Below are positions 18,158-28,092 of a stretch of 47,485 nt of DNA, piece after piece (the first letter of the stretch is position 1; every line of letters starts with the position of its first letter). Position numbers and translations under genes: made by a program. The DNA lies in assembly GCA_025361565.1 (NCBI GenBank), contig JANYKN010000020.1:1-47485 (forward strand), in the 5' to 3' direction. A model generated the notes under the pieces. It was given only the letters and a program-made list of their open reading frames with translations. It made no database searches and was not told the origin of the DNA. This DNA is from Bacteroidota bacterium. Its GTDB lineage: Bacteria > Bacteroidota > Bacteroidia > Bacteroidales > NBLH01.

Positions 18158-20164
18158 TTAGTTATTCATTCTTTCTCTTATTGCTTTTTCAATTTCGAGC
18201 CAATTGGTTTTAATCTTATTTATTCTTTCCAAAACATAGATATCCTTGTTTTCTTCACTTGGATAATATTCAATTTCTCTTGCAAACTCAGAAATATCGT
18301 ATCTTCCAAGATATTTGAATGTAGATTTCAGAGAATGTGCCAAATTATTTAATAATTCACCTTTTTTATTCAGTAAAGCATCTTCAAGTGATTGCAATTG
18401 TTCGGGCACTTGTGAAAGATAAACATTAAGCGTTTTGTCAATTTTTTCAATATTATTTTTATAAAGTTTATTGAAAAACTGAAGATCAATTATTTTATTT
18501 TCAGCTATTTGACTTGAGTAATTAATTGTATCTTTTTCTTTCGATAATATTGGTGTGGAATTGCTTATCAGACTTTTTATTTTCGAAAAAAGTTCTTCCG
18601 GTTGAATTGGTTTTGATAAAAAATCATTCATTCCAATTTTTTTTCCGGCCTCAATTTCGTTTTTTAATGCATGGGCAGATAATCCCAAAATGGGGATATC
18701 CTTCTTTGGAGCTGAAAACTCTTCTCTTATCCGTTTGGTGGTGGCATATCCGTCAAGCAAAGGCATCCTTATATCCATGATAATTAAATCAAAATCATCT
18801 TCTTTGAGTTTTTGGATAGCTTCAAGGCCATTATATGCCTTTTCAATTTTAATATTTTCAATATTCAATTTTAATGTATCCTCTAATAATATCATATTTA
18901 TTTTGTCGTCTTCTACTGCCAGTATCTTGAGTTTACCGATTGAAAATCCATCAAATTCTTCTTTGAAATTTGTGTATGTAAATTCCGGTTTTTCAACTTG
19001 TTCAAAAGGCAAAGTAAAACAAAAACTTGTACCAGATCCAATTTCCGATTCAACCCAAATTATTCCTCCAAGTCTTCCAATCAAGTGCTTGGTAATTGAC
19101 AATCCTAGGCCTGTGCCTCCGGGATTCTTAATTTTATTATCGACTATTTGTCCAAAACGGCTAAAAATTAAATCAATCTTATCATTTGGTATGCCTATGC
19201 CAGTATCTTTTACAAAAAATTGTAGAGACGCAATATTCTGTATCTCTACCAATTTGTATCCAAACTCAATATGCCCTTTTTCAGTAAATTTCAGAGCATT
19301 TCCTATGAGGTTTATCATTATCTGATGAAATCTGAAAGGATCTGTATTTATAGCAAAATCATCGTCCTCAATAGCTTTGCTTAGTACTATTTCGATGTGA
19401 TTTTTCGATTGTCTGGATTTTTCTCTTTCAAATGTGATTTTGAGTTCCTTTAAAATTTTATTTACTTGGCACCGGCTCTTTTCTATAGTCATTTTGCCGG
19501 CTTCAATTTTTGACATATCTACTATATCTCTTATCAGGTTTAATAAATTGTTAGCACTATTCGTGATGTATTCGCTGTATTCCTGCCGCTGATTATTTGG
19601 TATTTCCGGATTTGTTAACAAGCGCGAAAAACCTAAAATAGCATTGAGTGGTGTTCGGATTTCGTGGGACATATTTGCCAAAAATGCCGACTTTAAGATA
19701 TCAGCTTCCTCAGCTTTTATTTTTGCATTTTTTAAAAACAATTCAGTTCTTTTTTGCTCTGTAATATCCTGCACAATACCTATAATATTTCCAGGATTAT
19801 TTTTATTTTTTATCGATGCCTCAGCTATTGCTTTTATAGTAATAATATCATTATTAACCGATTCATTTAGCGCAAATTCAATATTGAGATGCTTTTCTTC
19901 CAAAATAAGTTTATCTATTTCCTTTAGGAATAGAGATCTATCATTTTTATCAATAATTCCAACCACCTTATCTATTTCAACCCATTGATTATCAAATTTT
20001 AACCTGATAATTTCAAGAGCTTCATCCGAAAAATAGATTTGACGGCTTTTAGGATTTAGTTCCCAAAATCCAATTTTTACAAGTGATTGCGAAATCTTTA
20101 GCTTTTCTTTTATCAGGCCAAGCTCTGACTCTAATACCTCTATTCTTTTTATTTGATCTTCCAT
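18158..20164 (-). CDS. Soluble hybrid histidine kinase (PAS-HisKA-HATPase-REC-HPt)
   Basis: The 668-residue protein lacks membrane helices, so it senses in the cytoplasm. Order: short coiled coil (1-25), PAS/PAC domain (about 27-138, ending GIVQDITEQKR), HisKA with H167 in [17 protein letters not shown], HATPase with DPFRFHQIMINLIGNALKFT and DTGIGIPNDKID, receiver with acidic ED and phospho-acceptor D464 (LIIMDIRMPLLDGY), and a C-terminal HPt domain with H610 (LAHSLKSTF). All relay residues are present, so an internal His-Asp-His relay is possible. The final acceptor is probably a separate receiver; the lone receiver gene at 17594-17974 lies just downstream. The start of the TPR hybrid kinase lies 238 bases away on the other strand. 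Confidence 0.93.
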   Translation of the reverse strand: MEDQIKRIEVLESELGLIKEKLKISQSLVKIGFWELNPKSRQIYFSDEALEIIRLKFDNQWVEIDKVVGIIDKNDRSLFLKEIDKLILEEKHLNIEFALNESVNNDIITIKAIAEASIKNKNNPGNIIGIVQDITEQKRTELFLKNAKIKAEEADILKSAFLANMSHEIRTPLNAILGFSRLLTNPEIPNNQRQEYSEYITNSANNLLNLIRDIVDMSKIEAGKMTIEKSRCQVNKILKELKITFEREKSRQSKNHIEIVLSKAIEDDDFAINTDPFRFHQIMINLIGNALKFTEKGHIEFGYKLVEIQNIASLQFFVKDTGIGIPNDKIDLIFSRFGQIVDNKIKNPGGTGLGLSITKHLIGRLGGIIWVESEIGSGTSFCFTLPFEQVEKPEFTYTNFKEEFDGFSIGKLKILAVEDDKINMILLEDTLKLNIENIKIEKAYNGLEAIQKLKEDDFDLIIMDIRMPLLDGYATTKRIREEFSAPKKDIPILGLSAHALKNEIEAGKKIGMNDFLSKPIQPEELFSKIKSLISNSTPILSKEKDTINYSSQIAENKIIDLQFFNKLYKNNIEKIDKTLNVYLSQVPEQLQSLEDALLNKKGELLNNLAHSLKSTFKYLGRYDISEFAREIEYYPSEENKDIYVLERINKIKTNWLEIEKAIRERMNN

Positions 20165-20207
20165 TTCGCTTTTTTCGCATTAATAGAGTCTTTTCTTTCT
20201 CTTTTAG

Positions 20208-20215
20208 CAAATATA
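20208..20215 (-). promoter_or_regulatory. Possible -7 element upstream of the soluble hybrid kinase
   Basis: TATATTTG on the minus strand, about 44 bases before the ATG at 20164, without a well-placed TTG. Confidence 0.28.
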
Positions 20216-20401
20216 GTTTTAATCTTGAAAATAACTAAATTCAAACTAACTAAATTATCTTCAACATTCTTAAATTAAGTGATTTAGTTGGCTAAGTTTT
20301 TGAAAGGTACAATGATTTATGTTAAAATATAGTTCAAAATTGTTATTTTAGCATTCAAATTCATAAGATTAAGCAACCAAATCACAATCAAATTTAATAT
20401 A

Positions 20402-22855
20402 TTGAAAAACAGATATTTACGAATATTATACTGCAATTTATCTTTTTATTTTTTGATATTTATGATGTTAGCATTTATATCAAATGTAAAAGCCAATCAA
20501 ATCGACAGTTTAATTTCAGTCCATAATAAGAGCAGAGTTGAAGATAAAAATCAAATACTCAAGGAAATAGCCGGCCTTTTTGTATTAAATGATATCGACA
20601 CCAGCCTGAATATTACCAACACAGTATTCGCTTTTCAAAATCTTGAATTATCTGAAAAGGCAGATTTGTATCTGTTTATAGGTGGATTTTACTTGAATAA
20701 ACAGCAATATCATAAATCTTACATCTATTTTCAGGAATCACTCCATATTTGCGAGTCTGAGAGTAATCAATTTGGAGCAGCCTGTGCTAAAAATGGCTTA
20801 GGCCAGGTTTGTACAAAATTATCCGATTTCGAGATTGCAATTGGATATTTGATGGATGCCATACCAATTTTTAAAGAGCAAAATAAATTGGATTTCGAAG
20901 GTGATGCATTAATTAATCTGGCAACAATATTTTATGAACTTGACCAGTATAACGATGCCAATGAACTTTACAACAATGCCTTAATAATATGGCAACAACT
21001 TTCAGATACTCTGAAAATTTCAGAAGCTTATTATAATATAGCACAGGTTTATCTCAAATTGGGAGATGTTTTTCATGCAATTTCTTTGCACAATGAATCA
21101 CTTGAATTAAAAGAAAAGATCCATTTTAATGATGGTATAATTTTGTCGTATTTTTCAATTGCCGAAATTTATGAACAAAAAAAGGAATATTCGAAAGCCG
21201 AATCATTCTATATCAAATCTCTGGAATTATCAAAAAAGATTGACAACCGATATGGTATGGCAAAAGCATTTAACGCCTTGGGTAACCTTAATTTATTGCT
21301 TGGTGATTTAAACAAGGCCAGATCCTATTTAAATGAATCCATGATAGTTGCAGAGTTTATCAACTCAAAAGAAATATTGCTTGATATCTATAAGAACTTA
21401 TCGTCATTGTTTGAAGACGAAAACGTTTACGATAAATCACTTTTGTATTATAAAAAATATACTGGAATTAAAGAAGAGTTATTTTCCGACAAAAAATACC
21501 AAAAAATAGCTCAATTAAAATTAAATTTAGATAATCAGGCAAAAAGTAAGATAATTGAAAAACTTGAAGTAGTTTCCTATTTTAAAACACTGGCATTAAA
21601 TAAACAGCGCAATTTTTTGATTGCAAGTATTTTTGCTGGAATTCTCTTTTTGTTGCTTATTGTACTCGTTTATATGCAAAGTTTGGGCAGAAAAAGAGCC
21701 AATAAGGAATTGCAAACACAAAAAGATAGGGCAGAAGAAGCAGATCTTTTAAAATCTGCCTTTCTTGCAAATATGTCGCACGAAATCAGATCGCCTATGA
21801 ATGCAATTATCGGATTTAGCAATTTGGTAATTGATTCGTTTGAATTGGAAGAAGAAATGGTTAAATATATGAATTTCATCAAATTGAGTGGTGCTAATTT
21901 ATTGCAATTGGTAGATGATATAATTGATATCGCTAAAATTGAAGCCGGTCAGTTAAAAATTCGTAAAGTGAAATTCGATTTGGATCAGATGCTAAATAAT
22001 CTTTTAGCTACTGTTCAGGCAGGAATAGGGAAGAATAAAAGTTCAACAACAATAAAAATTAATTTGCCTGATCATTCCGAAAGACCTATTATATTTTCTG
22101 ATGAATTGAGAATAAAGCAAATATTGACTAATTTTTTAAGTAATGCCATAAAGTTTACCGATAAAGGGACAATTGAGTTCGGTTATGAAAAGTTGCCCGA
22201 TTCGCACTTGCTTTTTTATACTAAAGACTCTGGGCTTGGTATTTCAGAAAATGATAAAGAAATAATATTTCAAAGATTTGGTCAGGTAGAAGATACTTAT
22301 ACCAGAAATACTTCAGGCACCGGTCTGGGTCTGGCAATATCAAAGAGCATTGTTGAATTACTTGATGGTGAAATTTGGGTAGATTCAATTGAAAATAAGG
22401 GAAGTACTTTTTATTTTAAGATTCCGGTTGAGTATGTTGGAAATAGAACTGAAAATATAAATAGTGAAATTACCCTAACTAAAAGTTATAATTGGGTAGA
22501 CAAATTGGTTTTGGTTGTTGAAGATGATGAAATGAATTTCAATGTTATTAATTCAGTTTTAAAAAAGACAAATGCCAATATAATAAGGGCAAATAATGGA
22601 CAAGAAGCCATTGATATTGCTTTAATCAATTCAACGATTAGCATTATATTAATGGATATTCAGTTACCAATTATAGATGGATACGAAGCCAGCAGACAAA
22701 TAAAGAAAAGGAGAAACATACCCATTATTTCAGTTACGGCATATGCAATGCCTGGCGAAAAACAAAAAAGTTCTGAGGCGGGATGCAATGATTATATTTC
22801 AAAACCATTTAATATGAATGAACTATTGAATAAGATTTCTGCTCTAATTGATTAA
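20402..22855 (+). CDS. TPR-containing transmembrane hybrid histidine kinase
   Basis: The 817-residue protein has an exported sensor: signal segment (1-31), about seven tetratricopeptide repeats (about 60-370), one membrane helix (about 403-425), then a cytoplasmic kinase. HisKA has H460 in [17 protein letters not shown]; HATPase shows [20 protein letters not shown] and [10 protein letters not shown]; the C-terminal receiver has D752 in [15 protein letters not shown]. There is no HPt and no DNA-binding domain. The start is read as TTG at 20402 because it supplies the basic n-region of the signal (KNRYLRILY); the first ATG codons (20462) would leave only half of it. TPR-HK proteins are common in Bacteroidota, with unknown ligands. 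It is followed after 98 bases by a membrane sensor gene. Confidence 0.9.
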   Translation: MKNRYLRILYCNLSFYFLIFMMLAFISNVKANQIDSLISVHNKSRVEDKNQILKEIAGLFVLNDIDTSLNITNTVFAFQNLELSEKADLYLFIGGFYLNKQQYHKSYIYFQESLHICESESNQFGAACAKNGLGQVCTKLSDFEIAIGYLMDAIPIFKEQNKLDFEGDALINLATIFYELDQYNDANELYNNALIIWQQLSDTLKISEAYYNIAQVYLKLGDVFHAISLHNESLELKEKIHFNDGIILSYFSIAEIYEQKKEYSKAESFYIKSLELSKKIDNRYGMAKAFNALGNLNLLLGDLNKARSYLNESMIVAEFINSKEILLDIYKNLSSLFEDENVYDKSLLYYKKYTGIKEELFSDKKYQKIAQLKLNLDNQAKSKIIEKLEVVSYFKTLALNKQRNFLIASIFAGILFLLLIVLVYMQSLGRKRANKELQTQKDRAEEADLLKSAFLANMSHEIRSPMNAIIGFSNLVIDSFELEEEMVKYMNFIKLSGANLLQLVDDIIDIAKIEAGQLKIRKVKFDLDQMLNNLLATVQAGIGKNKSSTTIKINLPDHSERPIIFSDELRIKQILTNFLSNAIKFTDKGTIEFGYEKLPDSHLLFYTKDSGLGISENDKEIIFQRFGQVEDTYTRNTSGTGLGLAISKSIVELLDGEIWVDSIENKGSTFYFKIPVEYVGNRTENINSEITLTKSYNWVDKLVLVVEDDEMNFNVINSVLKKTNANIIRANNGQEAIDIALINSTISIILMDIQLPIIDGYEASRQIKKRRNIPIISVTAYAMPGEKQKSSEAGCNDYISKPFNMNELLNKISALID

Positions 22856-22953
22856 TGTTTAATTGGATATAATGATAGACCAAACCACTTATAAATTAGA
22901 TATTTCAGTTCCTGAAATTTGTTTGTATCTTGTAATTCTTTTATCATAAAAAA

Positions 22954-23745
22954 ATGTTACAGAATAATAATGTACAAGAAATAGAAGAAGATGATGAGCA
23001 CATTAGAAATTTTGAACTTAGTTCTCTAAGTCTTGCTTTTACAAAAGAAAATAGAGAATTTGAAAATCATTTCCTTATCGATTTCTACAATCGTTCGCTT
23101 AACCAGGTGCGATTTGCAATCTTTCTGGCCATTATACTATATGCATTATTTGGTATATTAGATGCCGCATTAATACCTGAATTTAAATATAAATTCTGGA
23201 CAATTCGCTATCTTTTAGTAATTCCAATGCTTGTAGGTGTTCTTGCCTTTAGTTTCACAAGGATTTATAAACGTAAAATTCAGTTTGTTTCAGCCAGTGT
23301 TGTAATAATGTCTGCGTTTGGAGTAGTAGGAATTATTGCACTTGCCCCTCAAGATCTTAGTAATTATTATTTTCCTGGATTTATCCTTATCATTATAATG
23401 AATTATGGATTTTTAAAACTTAGGTTCATATGGGCGGCTGCCGCTGGAGCACTGCCATCAGTTCTTTATGTTATTGGAGCTTTTTCTTTTATAGAAATGC
23501 CATATCTGTTAAGTGTTATTAACAGCTTTTTTCTAATTTCCATCAATATTATTGGAATGTTGATTGCCAGAAATCTCGAAATTTATGCTCGGAAAGCATA
23601 TTTTTCAAATCAACTACTTAAAATTGAACGGTTTAAATTAAAAACATTGAATGTCCGTCTCGAAGCAAAGATCAAGGACAAATCTCAACAAATTGGAAAT
23701 CTTCAAAAAGAAATGATGGATGAAATGGAGAATTTGAAAAAATAA
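22954..23745 (+). CDS. Six-helix membrane sensor module without output domain
   Basis: The 263-residue protein has an acidic N-terminal tail (1-48), six predicted membrane helices between about 53 and 205, and a basic and then charged coiled coil (about 213-262). The helical block (FENHFLIDFYNRSLNQVRFAIFLAIILYALFGILD and later) resembles the MASE-like input domain placed before nucleotide cyclase or kinase domains in Bacteroidota and spirochaetes. Here the protein ends exactly where a catalytic domain would begin. No frame continues such a domain before the next gene, so it is not a simple frameshift. It may pass its signal by the coiled coil to the neighbouring TPR hybrid kinase. The function is unknown. 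Confidence 0.6.
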   Translation: MLQNNNVQEIEEDDEHIRNFELSSLSLAFTKENREFENHFLIDFYNRSLNQVRFAIFLAIILYALFGILDAALIPEFKYKFWTIRYLLVIPMLVGVLAFSFTRIYKRKIQFVSASVVIMSAFGVVGIIALAPQDLSNYYFPGFILIIIMNYGFLKLRFIWAAAAGALPSVLYVIGAFSFIEMPYLLSVINSFFLISINIIGMLIARNLEIYARKAYFSNQLLKIERFKLKTLNVRLEAKIKDKSQQIGNLQKEMMDEMENLKK

Positions 23746-23893
23746 ATATCTCACTCCATATCTATATTTTCAACATTCAAGAATATTAAAAAATATTATA
23801 ATTTGAACTAAAATACTTTTTAAGAAATAAAATCTAAGACTTTCAAAAAGGAATATTGCAAAATCTTATACAAATAAATATCTAGATATGATT

Positions 23894-23924
23894 TTGTTAT
23901 TACTTAATTAATTTATTAAATTTG
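23894..23924 (+). promoter_or_regulatory. Textbook Bacteroidetes promoter for the 86-residue protein
   Basis: TTG (23894-23896), 20-base spacer, TAAATTTG (23917-23924). The predicted start near 23930 gives a 24-base leader. Confidence 0.75.
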
Positions 23925-23953
23925 CTTTATTACTAACTTTAAAATTCTCAACT

Positions 23954-24214
23954 ATGGGTTACTACAAAACTATTGATGGAAAAAAATACGATGGTGGTCT
24001 GTTAGAATTTGCTGATGCCGCTGTTGCTGGTGCCGGTGACGGAAGAATATCTTTAAAAGACGCCAAAGAATTATTGGCAAAAGTAAAAGATGGAAATACT
24101 TATACAGACATTGAAAAAGATACGATGGCATATGTCAGGGATCATTACAAGTGGACACCTGAAGCTGATGAATGGTTTAGGACTGAAATCAGAAAATGGG
24201 CAGCCTCCAAATAA
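23954..24214 (+). CDS. Small acidic protein with degenerate EF-hand-like loop
   Basis: This 86-residue cytoplasmic protein has no signal peptide. Residues 20-45 (ADAAVAGAGDGRISLKDAKELL) resemble an EF-hand: Asp29, Gly30, Ile32, Ser33 and Asp36 sit at loop positions 5, 6, 8, 9 and 12, followed by an amphipathic helix. Positions 1 and 3 are Ala, so calcium binding is doubtful. The C-terminal half is helical and Trp-rich (YKWTPEADEWFRTEIRKWAA). I recognise similar small proteins in environmental bacteria but no known function. The gene stands alone, between a consensus promoter and a strong terminator, and has a good start context, which suggests a well-expressed product. Confidence 0.7.
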   Translation: MGYYKTIDGKKYDGGLLEFADAAVAGAGDGRISLKDAKELLAKVKDGNTYTDIEKDTMAYVRDHYKWTPEADEWFRTEIRKWAASK

Positions 24215-24222
24215 TTATTCAC

Positions 24223-24246
24223 AACCCTCTGATATAGAGGGTTTTT
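24223..24246 (+). terminator. Intrinsic terminator of the 86-residue protein gene
   Basis: AACCCTCT (24223-24230) pairs perfectly with AGAGGGTT (24236-24243) around a five-base loop, and the run continues in T. It lies nine bases after the stop codon. Confidence 0.88.
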
Positions 24247-24279
24247 TGTATAAATAATATTCAAGTTTACATAATGGTA

Positions 24280-24492
24280 TTAAATTTTGAACTTCAAATT
24301 CAGCGTCATTTTGTTCTTTGGCAATGGTTTTACATTATTTAATAGAATACGCCTAATGTCCTTTTTGGCTGTGCAATCACATCCACTTCCACATCCGGTT
24401 TTTTTTTGACTTGTAACAGTTTTAATGGCTGAAAAAATTGTGTATCCAAAAGCTGAAAAAACAATGGTCAATGCTATTATATCTTGTATCAT
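24280..24492 (-). CDS. FeoB-associated Cys-rich membrane protein family
   Basis: The 70-residue protein has one membrane helix (MIQDIIALTIVFSAFGYTIFSAIKTV) followed by a Cys motif with C34, C38 and C40 (GCGSGCDC). This is the pattern of the small proteins usually encoded next to feoB, thought to assist ferrous iron uptake or bind metal at the membrane. No feoA or feoB is in this window, so it is an orphan copy here. A basic tail of about 27 residues after the Cys motif is longer than I expect. A consensus promoter on the minus strand (24527-24557) supports the gene and its start. Confidence 0.7.
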   Translation of the reverse strand: MIQDIIALTIVFSAFGYTIFSAIKTVTSQKKTGCGSGCDCTAKKDIRRILLNNVKPLPKNKMTLNLKFKI

Positions 24493-24526
24493 ATTGAGTT
24501 TATTAACAAATCAAATATTTACACCG

Positions 24527-24557
24527 CAAAAGTAGCACTAGATATTTCCTGAGGCAA
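24527..24557 (-). promoter_or_regulatory. Bacteroidetes-type promoter for the Cys-rich membrane protein
   Basis: On the minus strand TTG (24557-24555), a 20-base spacer, TACTTTTG (24534-24527). The leader is about 28 bases. The rest of 24558-24777 holds no gene I can see. Confidence 0.7.
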
Positions 24558-24777
24558 TACCTAAATATTGGTATTTATTTATTCTTCAATTTTAATTCTG
24601 CACTTGTTCCACATAAATCTTGAAATTTTACCACTAAAAATACAACTGAAGCATCTAATATTCTGGATAATTTTTATGTAAATTTGTATTTAAGACATTT
24701 AAGTCTCTTATTATTATTTTTTAAATACTGATATTCAGTATCTTAAAAAATACTTTTTAAAATATTTGCAAAAATAT

Positions 24778-24808
24778 TTGGTCAGTAAAAATCTTTCATA
24801 TAGTTTTG
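24778..24808 (+). promoter_or_regulatory. Promoter of the riboswitch-controlled methionine unit
   Basis: TTG (24778-24780), 20-base spacer, TAGTTTTG (24801-24808), an exact match to TTG-N20-TAnnTTTG. Transcription would start near 24814, about 37 bases before the riboswitch stem P1. Confidence 0.7.
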
Positions 24809-24850
24809 ACCCAGAATTCAAATATTCCTTTCTACAAAAAAGGGTGTTTG

Positions 24851-24956
24851 ATTTATAAAGAAGAGTGGAGAGATTAGGCTCTATGAAACTCTGGCAACCT
24901 ACCCGCTTTAGGCAAGGTGCCAATACCTGGCCCCGGGAAACCGGGAAATTATAAAT
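24851..24956 (+). ncRNA. SAM-I (S-box) riboswitch
   Basis: The closing stem P1 is ATTTATAA (24851-24858) with TTATAAAT (24949-24956). Between them are the conserved S-box blocks: AGAGTGGAGAGATTAGGCTC, the kink-turn/pseudoknot region CTATGAAACTCTGGCAACC (24881-24899) and AAGGTGCCAATACCTG (24914-24929). A final hairpin CCCGG-GAAA-CCGGG (24932-24945) carries a GNRA loop. Compared with the usual GGAGGGA...GGCCC...CCC core, the G and C runs are replaced by GAGA and CTCT, which look like compensating changes. It senses S-adenosylmethionine and lowers expression of the genes that follow (aspartokinase, then probably MetY and MetX). No transposon or other gene lies between. Confidence 0.9.
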
Positions 24957-25013
24957 TTTAACACTTAAAATCATGAAAAATCATTTAATGCAGTATTAGA
25001 ATCTTTTTCTGTC

Positions 25014-25048
25014 AAGCAATTTGTTTGTTACGAAAAAAAAATGCTTTT
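25014..25048 (+). promoter_or_regulatory. Candidate expression-platform hairpin after the riboswitch
   Basis: AAGCA (25014-25018) pairs with TGCTT (25042-25046), and the inner TTT blocks pair with an A9 run with two mismatches; TT follows. It could be an imperfect terminator. I could not identify the competing antiterminator pairing with P1, so its link to SAM control is a guess. Confidence 0.3.
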
Positions 25049-25126
25049 GAATCAATCGTTCAATTAATTTGATCGATAGATATCAGAATAGGAATATTCA
25101 CGTATAATCCACTTAAAAATTTATCA

Positions 25127-26530
25127 ATGAAGCATCGCAAAGTAGTAAAAGTTGGAGGTTCGAACCTTAGAGAAATTAAAGACATTAGAAAGATTTCTGA
25201 AATTATTTGTGATTATGAACAAGCGCCTATTGTGGTTGTTTCGGCATTTTACGGAGTTACGGATAAGTTAATTGCCTGCCTTGATCAAATGTTGCACAAT
25301 TCAAATAAAATCAGCGAGTTAATTGACTATTTATATGAATTAAAACTTGAATATATACTTGAATTAGTCCCTGAAGAACATTTAAGAAATATCGTTTTTA
25401 GCAATATAAAAAGCAAGTTGGATGATTTGTCTTCCTATTTGAATCATTTGCAAAGTAAAGGTACTTTTAAACCTTTCGACAAAGATTATGTTTTAAGTTA
25501 TGGTGAGCGTTTAAGTTCTATCGTTATCTGGGGAACGGTAAAGTCTATTAAGCGCGATTGCGAATTAGTTCTTCCTGAAAATATTGGGTTAATAACCGAT
25601 GATGTTTTTGGAAACGCAAGTGTAAATTTGAAATTGACTAAAGACAATCTTGAAAACCGGTTTAACGAAGATTCATTATACATTATTCCAGGTTTTTATG
25701 GTGTTTCGCCATACGGTAAAATCAATTTATTGGGCAGAGGCGGAACCGATTACAGTGCAGCAGCCATTGCATATTGCATTGGTGCCTCAACGCTTGATAT
25801 TTGGAAAGATGTAGACGGATTTATGACCGGTGATCCAAAACATGTTGATGATCCACAGCAGGTTAATCATTTGAGTTATCTCGAAGCTGCCGAACTTGCC
25901 TATTTTGGTGCAGGGATTTTACATCCAAGGACTGTTGAACCACTACAGTTGGTAAATATTCCAATCCGTATTTTTAATGTGTTTAAAGATAATGCACACA
26001 GCGAACCTCAAACTGTTATTGATCATAACATTTCCATTTTTCCAAAAGTAATTAAAAGTCTCACCTTCGAAAGCAAGATAGGGATTCTCAGTGTAAAAGG
26101 CCCAGGAGTAGGTTTTATACCGGGCATTTTATCTGGGATAACCAAAATACTATATGATCATTCCATCAACATCAGTTCAGTTATTACTTCTCAGATTTCA
26201 ATTAATTTATTGATTGGCCTCGATGAAATTGACGAAGCCAAAAGCCTTGTTGAATCTCTCGACATCCATGCAGTTACAGATATTTCCGCGAATAAGGAAG
26301 TTTCTTTGATTGCAGTGGTTGGAAATGGAATGACTAAGATTCCAGGCGTGGCAGCCAAAGTTTTTACTGCCATTGCCCAGGAAGGTATCAATATTTTATT
26401 GAGCTCATTGGGGGCTTCTGATGTTGTTACTTATTTTATTGTGGATAAACACAACACAAAAAGGGCAATCAGCAAATTGCACAAAGCTCTTTTTAATGAT
26501 GAGGTTATTGCGTCGCGAGCGATAGCTTAA
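25127..26530 (+). CDS. lysC: Aspartate kinase (monofunctional, two ACT domains)
   Basis: The 467-residue enzyme phosphorylates aspartate, the first step to homoserine, methionine, threonine, lysine and diaminopimelate. The catalytic domain starts with KVGGSN (residue 8, in place of the usual KFGGTS) and contains VVVSAFYGVTDKL, LLGRGGTDYSAAAIA, WKDVDGFMTGDP and EAAELAYFGAGILHPRT. Two C-terminal ACT domains (about 318-385 and 393-460, the second starting VSLIAVVGNGMTKIPGVAAKVF) point to feedback control by an amino acid. There is no fused homoserine dehydrogenase. It is the first gene after the SAM-I riboswitch, so this copy is probably dedicated to methionine supply. The 170-base stretch between the riboswitch and the ATG has no other start that would fit. 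Confidence 0.92.
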   Translation: MKHRKVVKVGGSNLREIKDIRKISEIICDYEQAPIVVVSAFYGVTDKLIACLDQMLHNSNKISELIDYLYELKLEYILELVPEEHLRNIVFSNIKSKLDDLSSYLNHLQSKGTFKPFDKDYVLSYGERLSSIVIWGTVKSIKRDCELVLPENIGLITDDVFGNASVNLKLTKDNLENRFNEDSLYIIPGFYGVSPYGKINLLGRGGTDYSAAAIAYCIGASTLDIWKDVDGFMTGDPKHVDDPQQVNHLSYLEAAELAYFGAGILHPRTVEPLQLVNIPIRIFNVFKDNAHSEPQTVIDHNISIFPKVIKSLTFESKIGILSVKGPGVGFIPGILSGITKILYDHSINISSVITSQISINLLIGLDEIDEAKSLVESLDIHAVTDISANKEVSLIAVVGNGMTKIPGVAAKVFTAIAQEGINILLSSLGASDVVTYFIVDKHNTKRAISKLHKALFNDEVIASRAIA

Positions 26531-26614
26531 TTTTTAGAAATTAGTTATTGGAACTTTGAAATTAAAAAAACAGACAATTGTTGACGAACATCTGTATATA
26601 GGTAATTTTTCTAG

Positions 26615-27980
<1,366 letters not shown>

Positions 27981-28010
27981 TTCATAAAAGTACTCAATAT
28001 TATTAAATTT

Positions 28011-28058
28011 GTTGATTTGAACTTTTAATTCATTTTATTGAGTTAAAAGCAAATCAAC
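28011..28058 (+). repeat. Interrupted inverted repeat between metY and metX
   Basis: GTTGATTT (28011-28018) pairs with AAATCAAC (28051-28058), and inside it CTTTTAA (28022-28028) pairs with TTAAAAG (28043-28049). No T-run follows. It could stabilise or process the transcript between the two genes, but it is unproven. Confidence 0.5.
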
Positions 28059-28092
28059 AAATTAATTTTAAGATAAATCAAATATAGTAAAT

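Noticed and set aside
24973-24999. Eight-codon frame (MKNHLMQY) after the SAM riboswitch as a leader peptide
   Set aside because: No Met-rich or attenuation-like structure beyond chance, and the riboswitch already explains control.
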